A stretch of 64,000 nucleotides of DNA, from contig NC_083506.1 of NCBI RefSeq assembly GCF_032362555.1, positions 10,711,501-10,775,500 on the forward strand, written 5' to 3'. A program made the position numbers and the translations under genes. The notes under the pieces were generated by a model. That model saw nothing but the letters and a program-made list of their open reading frames with translations, was not told the DNA's origin and did not search any database. This document shows positions 62,801 through 64,000 of the stretch, piece by piece; position 1 is the stretch's first letter; each line of letters begins with the position of its first letter. This stretch comes from Amyelois transitella. Its lineage: Eukaryota > Arthropoda > Insecta > Lepidoptera > Pyralidae.

Positions 62801-62911
62801 GTGGCCTTCATAAGTGGCGTGGAGGCCGTCGTAACCTGCGTACCGCCAGCGGTAGTCTCCCAGCCCGTGCATGGTATCCCGAAGGAAACTCCCGGTGTAC
62901 CATTCCATAGA
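56875..62911 (-). CDS. ANKMY1: Ankyrin-repeat and MYND-domain protein 1 (ANKMY1), 3' part, 14 exons
   Basis: Exons in order: 62911-62738, 62173-61966, 61500-61291, 60952-60738, 60458-60338, 60218-60026, 59944-59446, 59376-59208, 59127-58927, 58817-58578, 58366-58222, 58059-57858, 57605-57257, 57096-56875. Phases join if one T is removed from a run of four at 62103-62100, giving about 1048 residues. The first exons carry MORN repeats (YTGSFLRDTMHGLGDYRW, YEGHFYSNDMHGYGTMSYPD, GLYSKNSRYGPGVE). Ankyrin repeats follow, for example DSKGNSALMYAT, LVEAGADVNGYND, LLMAVLAGCPDLALQLVLHG and ADVN, and FGYFPLDIAISQPL. A Lys/Ser-rich low-complexity exon (59944-59446) interrupts them. The last exon has a MYND zinc finger (CFEC, CKSC, CSMDC). 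The acceptor at 57605 rather than 57600 is needed to keep phase. The 5' end lies beyond 64000. Its biochemical role is poorly defined. Confidence 0.92.
56881..56886 (-). terminator. AATAAA overlapping the last codons of ANKMY1
   Basis: The final codons read GTT AAT AAA GTT TAG, so a perfect AATAAA lies inside the coding end, 6 bases before the stop. No other clear AATAAA was seen in the next 100 bases. It may be the functional signal, giving a minimal 3' untranslated region. Confidence 0.4.
61602..61842 (+). mobile_element. tRNA-derived SINE with 13-base target-site duplication
   Basis: The element starts GACGGCCTCTGTGGCGCAGC. It shows a pol III A box (TGGCGCAGCGG, about 61615-61625) and a perfect B box (GGTTCGAATCC, about 61659-61669). 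A non-tRNA body follows, ending CTCGAGCTTACTTCGAGGCT and a short A tail. AATCTTTCTAATT is present at 61589-61601 and 61843-61855, a perfect duplication, so the insertion is recent. It lies in the ANKMY1 intron between the exons at 61966 and 61500. The extra 3' body argues against a functional tRNA gene. Confidence 0.88.
62512..62695 (+). mobile_element. Short Helitron
   Basis: It begins TCACTACATAGTATAAAACA, continues with ACGCAACGGATTTTGATGCG and ends GTGCGAAGCCGGGGCGGGTC followed by GCTAG and T. These are the termini of a common lepidopteran Helitron family. At 184 bases it is strongly internally deleted. It lies in the ANKMY1 intron, 42 bases from the donor of the MORN exon at 62738. Confidence 0.78.
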
Positions 62912-63204
62912 CTGAAGACAACACGTTGAAAGTTTGAATAAAATTTAGATAATATACATAGCTTTAATAATTCGCCACCTACAAGTGAAAATTTAGCGCC
63001 ACCTTTAAAAGAATACATGTTTTTCGCAAATTCCAAGGGAGCTGTAGTTTTTACCGGGATTAAAAGTACCCTATGTCCTTCACGAGACTCTTAATATAAT
63101 ATACACGCATTTCAATAAGATTGGTCCAGTAAATAACGCGTGAAGATAAAACAAACAAAGATATAAACTTACATTCGCATGTATAATATTCGTATAGACC
63201 AGAG

Positions 63205-63242
63205 TACGCCCGCGACTTTGTCCGCATGAAACGAATAATCAG
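63205..63242 (-). mobile_element. Helitron 3'-end fragment
   Basis: GCCCGCGACTTTGTCCGCAT matches the 3' GC-rich terminus of the Helitron at 8365-9033. The CTAG end is lost. Confidence 0.5.
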
Positions 63243-63649
63243 ATCCTTTCTATAACAAAATAAATCCTTTCTTAGTGCACCCCTTGACCATATTAGAAAC
63301 TTTCATGCCAAAGAAGTCCCTAGACTTGGCAGTACGGGCTATGCGTGGATGTTTGTCGATCAGCCAGTGTCCCCTTTAATTTACATCGGACGGACAAATG
63401 ATTAAAACTACCTCTTTCTTGATTGGGGTACAAAATAAATAGCTGCCAACGTGTCCAATATCATCGATCTATAGAACTGTTCCCTGTTTCCTTCGGGATA
63501 CTATGCACGTGCTGGGGAGACGGGTGCTCTACATCACCGTTCAAAAACTATTACTGCTACAGTTTCAAAGACAAGGATTATTATCGTTAGGATACATTGT
63601 GAAATACCGATCAAGTCCTTGAAGCTATAAAATGTGAGTCACATTAACA

Positions 63650-63803
63650 ATTATAATTACGTCTTTATCCCCTACGGGGTAAACAGAGCTAACAATCATG
63701 AAAAGACTGAAATGTCACATTTACATGTACGGCTTATTGGTGGAATTGAGATTCGAATAGTGACAGTTTGCTAGCCCATCGCCTGAAAGAACCATTAAAT
63801 ATC
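63650..63803 (-). mobile_element. SINE-like element (TATG-tail family), tail half
   Basis: Minus-strand copy: GCGATGGGCTAGCAAACTGT, TTGAATCTCAATTCCACCA-like, CAGTCTTTTCATGATTGTTA and CCCCGTAGGGGATAAAGACG. The head is missing. Confidence 0.75.
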
Positions 63804-64000
63804 CCAAAAAATATGAGTTAAACTAAATTTGTAGGTGGCGCTAAATTCGTCGCTCTTTGTTGATGGCGCTAAATGCGCACGGGTGCTAGTTCTAAATAAA
63901 TATCACCTTTGCTCCAACCCAGTGGTGTTCCCCTCGGCCGCCCTTCCTCTCCCTATCATCTTTCTCTCCAATATAATATTCAATATACGGCCAACTTTTA

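Larger units (their letters stand above)
62912..64000 (-). other. ANKMY1 intron reaching the window edge
   Basis: The MORN exon at 62911 is preceded by a GTCTTCAG acceptor in phase 0, so more coding exons lie upstream, beyond 64000. This stretch holds a Helitron end fragment and a SINE-like copy. The motif GTAGGTGGCGCTAAAT and near copies recur (about 62975-63003 and 63832-63875). No coding exon was recognised. Confidence 0.55.

Overview
The window is nuclear DNA from an insect, almost certainly a moth or butterfly. It is AT-rich, has GT-AG introns of several kilobases, and is full of repeat families typical of lepidopteran genomes: a SINE-like family with a TATG-rich 3' tail, a tRNA-derived SINE, short Helitrons that begin with TC and end with CTAG, and 3' fragments of non-LTR retrotransposons. 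The intact coding sequences are split into short exons. They were rebuilt here by matching splice sites and reading phases; no search was run.

Layout. (1) Positions 1-24975, minus strand: the first two coding exons of a kinesin-3 motor of the KIF13/Khc-73 type (24921-24975 and 17970-18054). The rest of the left third is intron, and the remaining kinesin exons must lie left of the window. A possible alternative last exon (7994-8232) and a decayed transposase-like element (about 21169-23515, plus strand) lie in these introns. (2) 24976-25686: a 711-base head-to-head interval. (3) 25687-29676, plus strand: a complete six-exon gene for the proteasome regulator PI31 (PSMF1), 281 residues. (4) About 29760-45095: a long stretch with no recognised coding sequence, holding a CpG-rich promoter candidate (40148-40443), a noncoding exon candidate (43764-43956), and CRE, TATA and E-box motifs. 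It probably includes the 5' regulatory and untranslated part of the next gene. (5) 45096-50477, plus strand: a complete PRL-1 (PTP4A) prenylated phosphatase, four coding exons, 171 residues. (6) 52117-56370, minus strand: a complete class II CPD photolyase, seven exons, 518 residues, or 534 from an upstream in-frame ATG. (7) 56875-62911, minus strand: the last 14 exons of an ANKMY1-type protein (MORN repeats, ankyrin repeats, C-terminal MYND finger), about 1048 residues in the window, with a single-base frameshift in a homopolymer. Its 5' end lies beyond 64000.

The genes do not form one pathway. Kinesin and PI31 share a divergent promoter interval. PRL-1 and photolyase are tail to tail. Photolyase and ANKMY1 run in tandem on the minus strand. 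I see no operon, CRISPR array, rRNA or free-standing tRNA gene. The most notable points are the two short kinesin exons, the dual-start photolyase with a presequence-like extension, the ANKMY1 frameshift, several near-perfect hairpins in noncoding DNA, and the motif-studded element in the kinesin intron.
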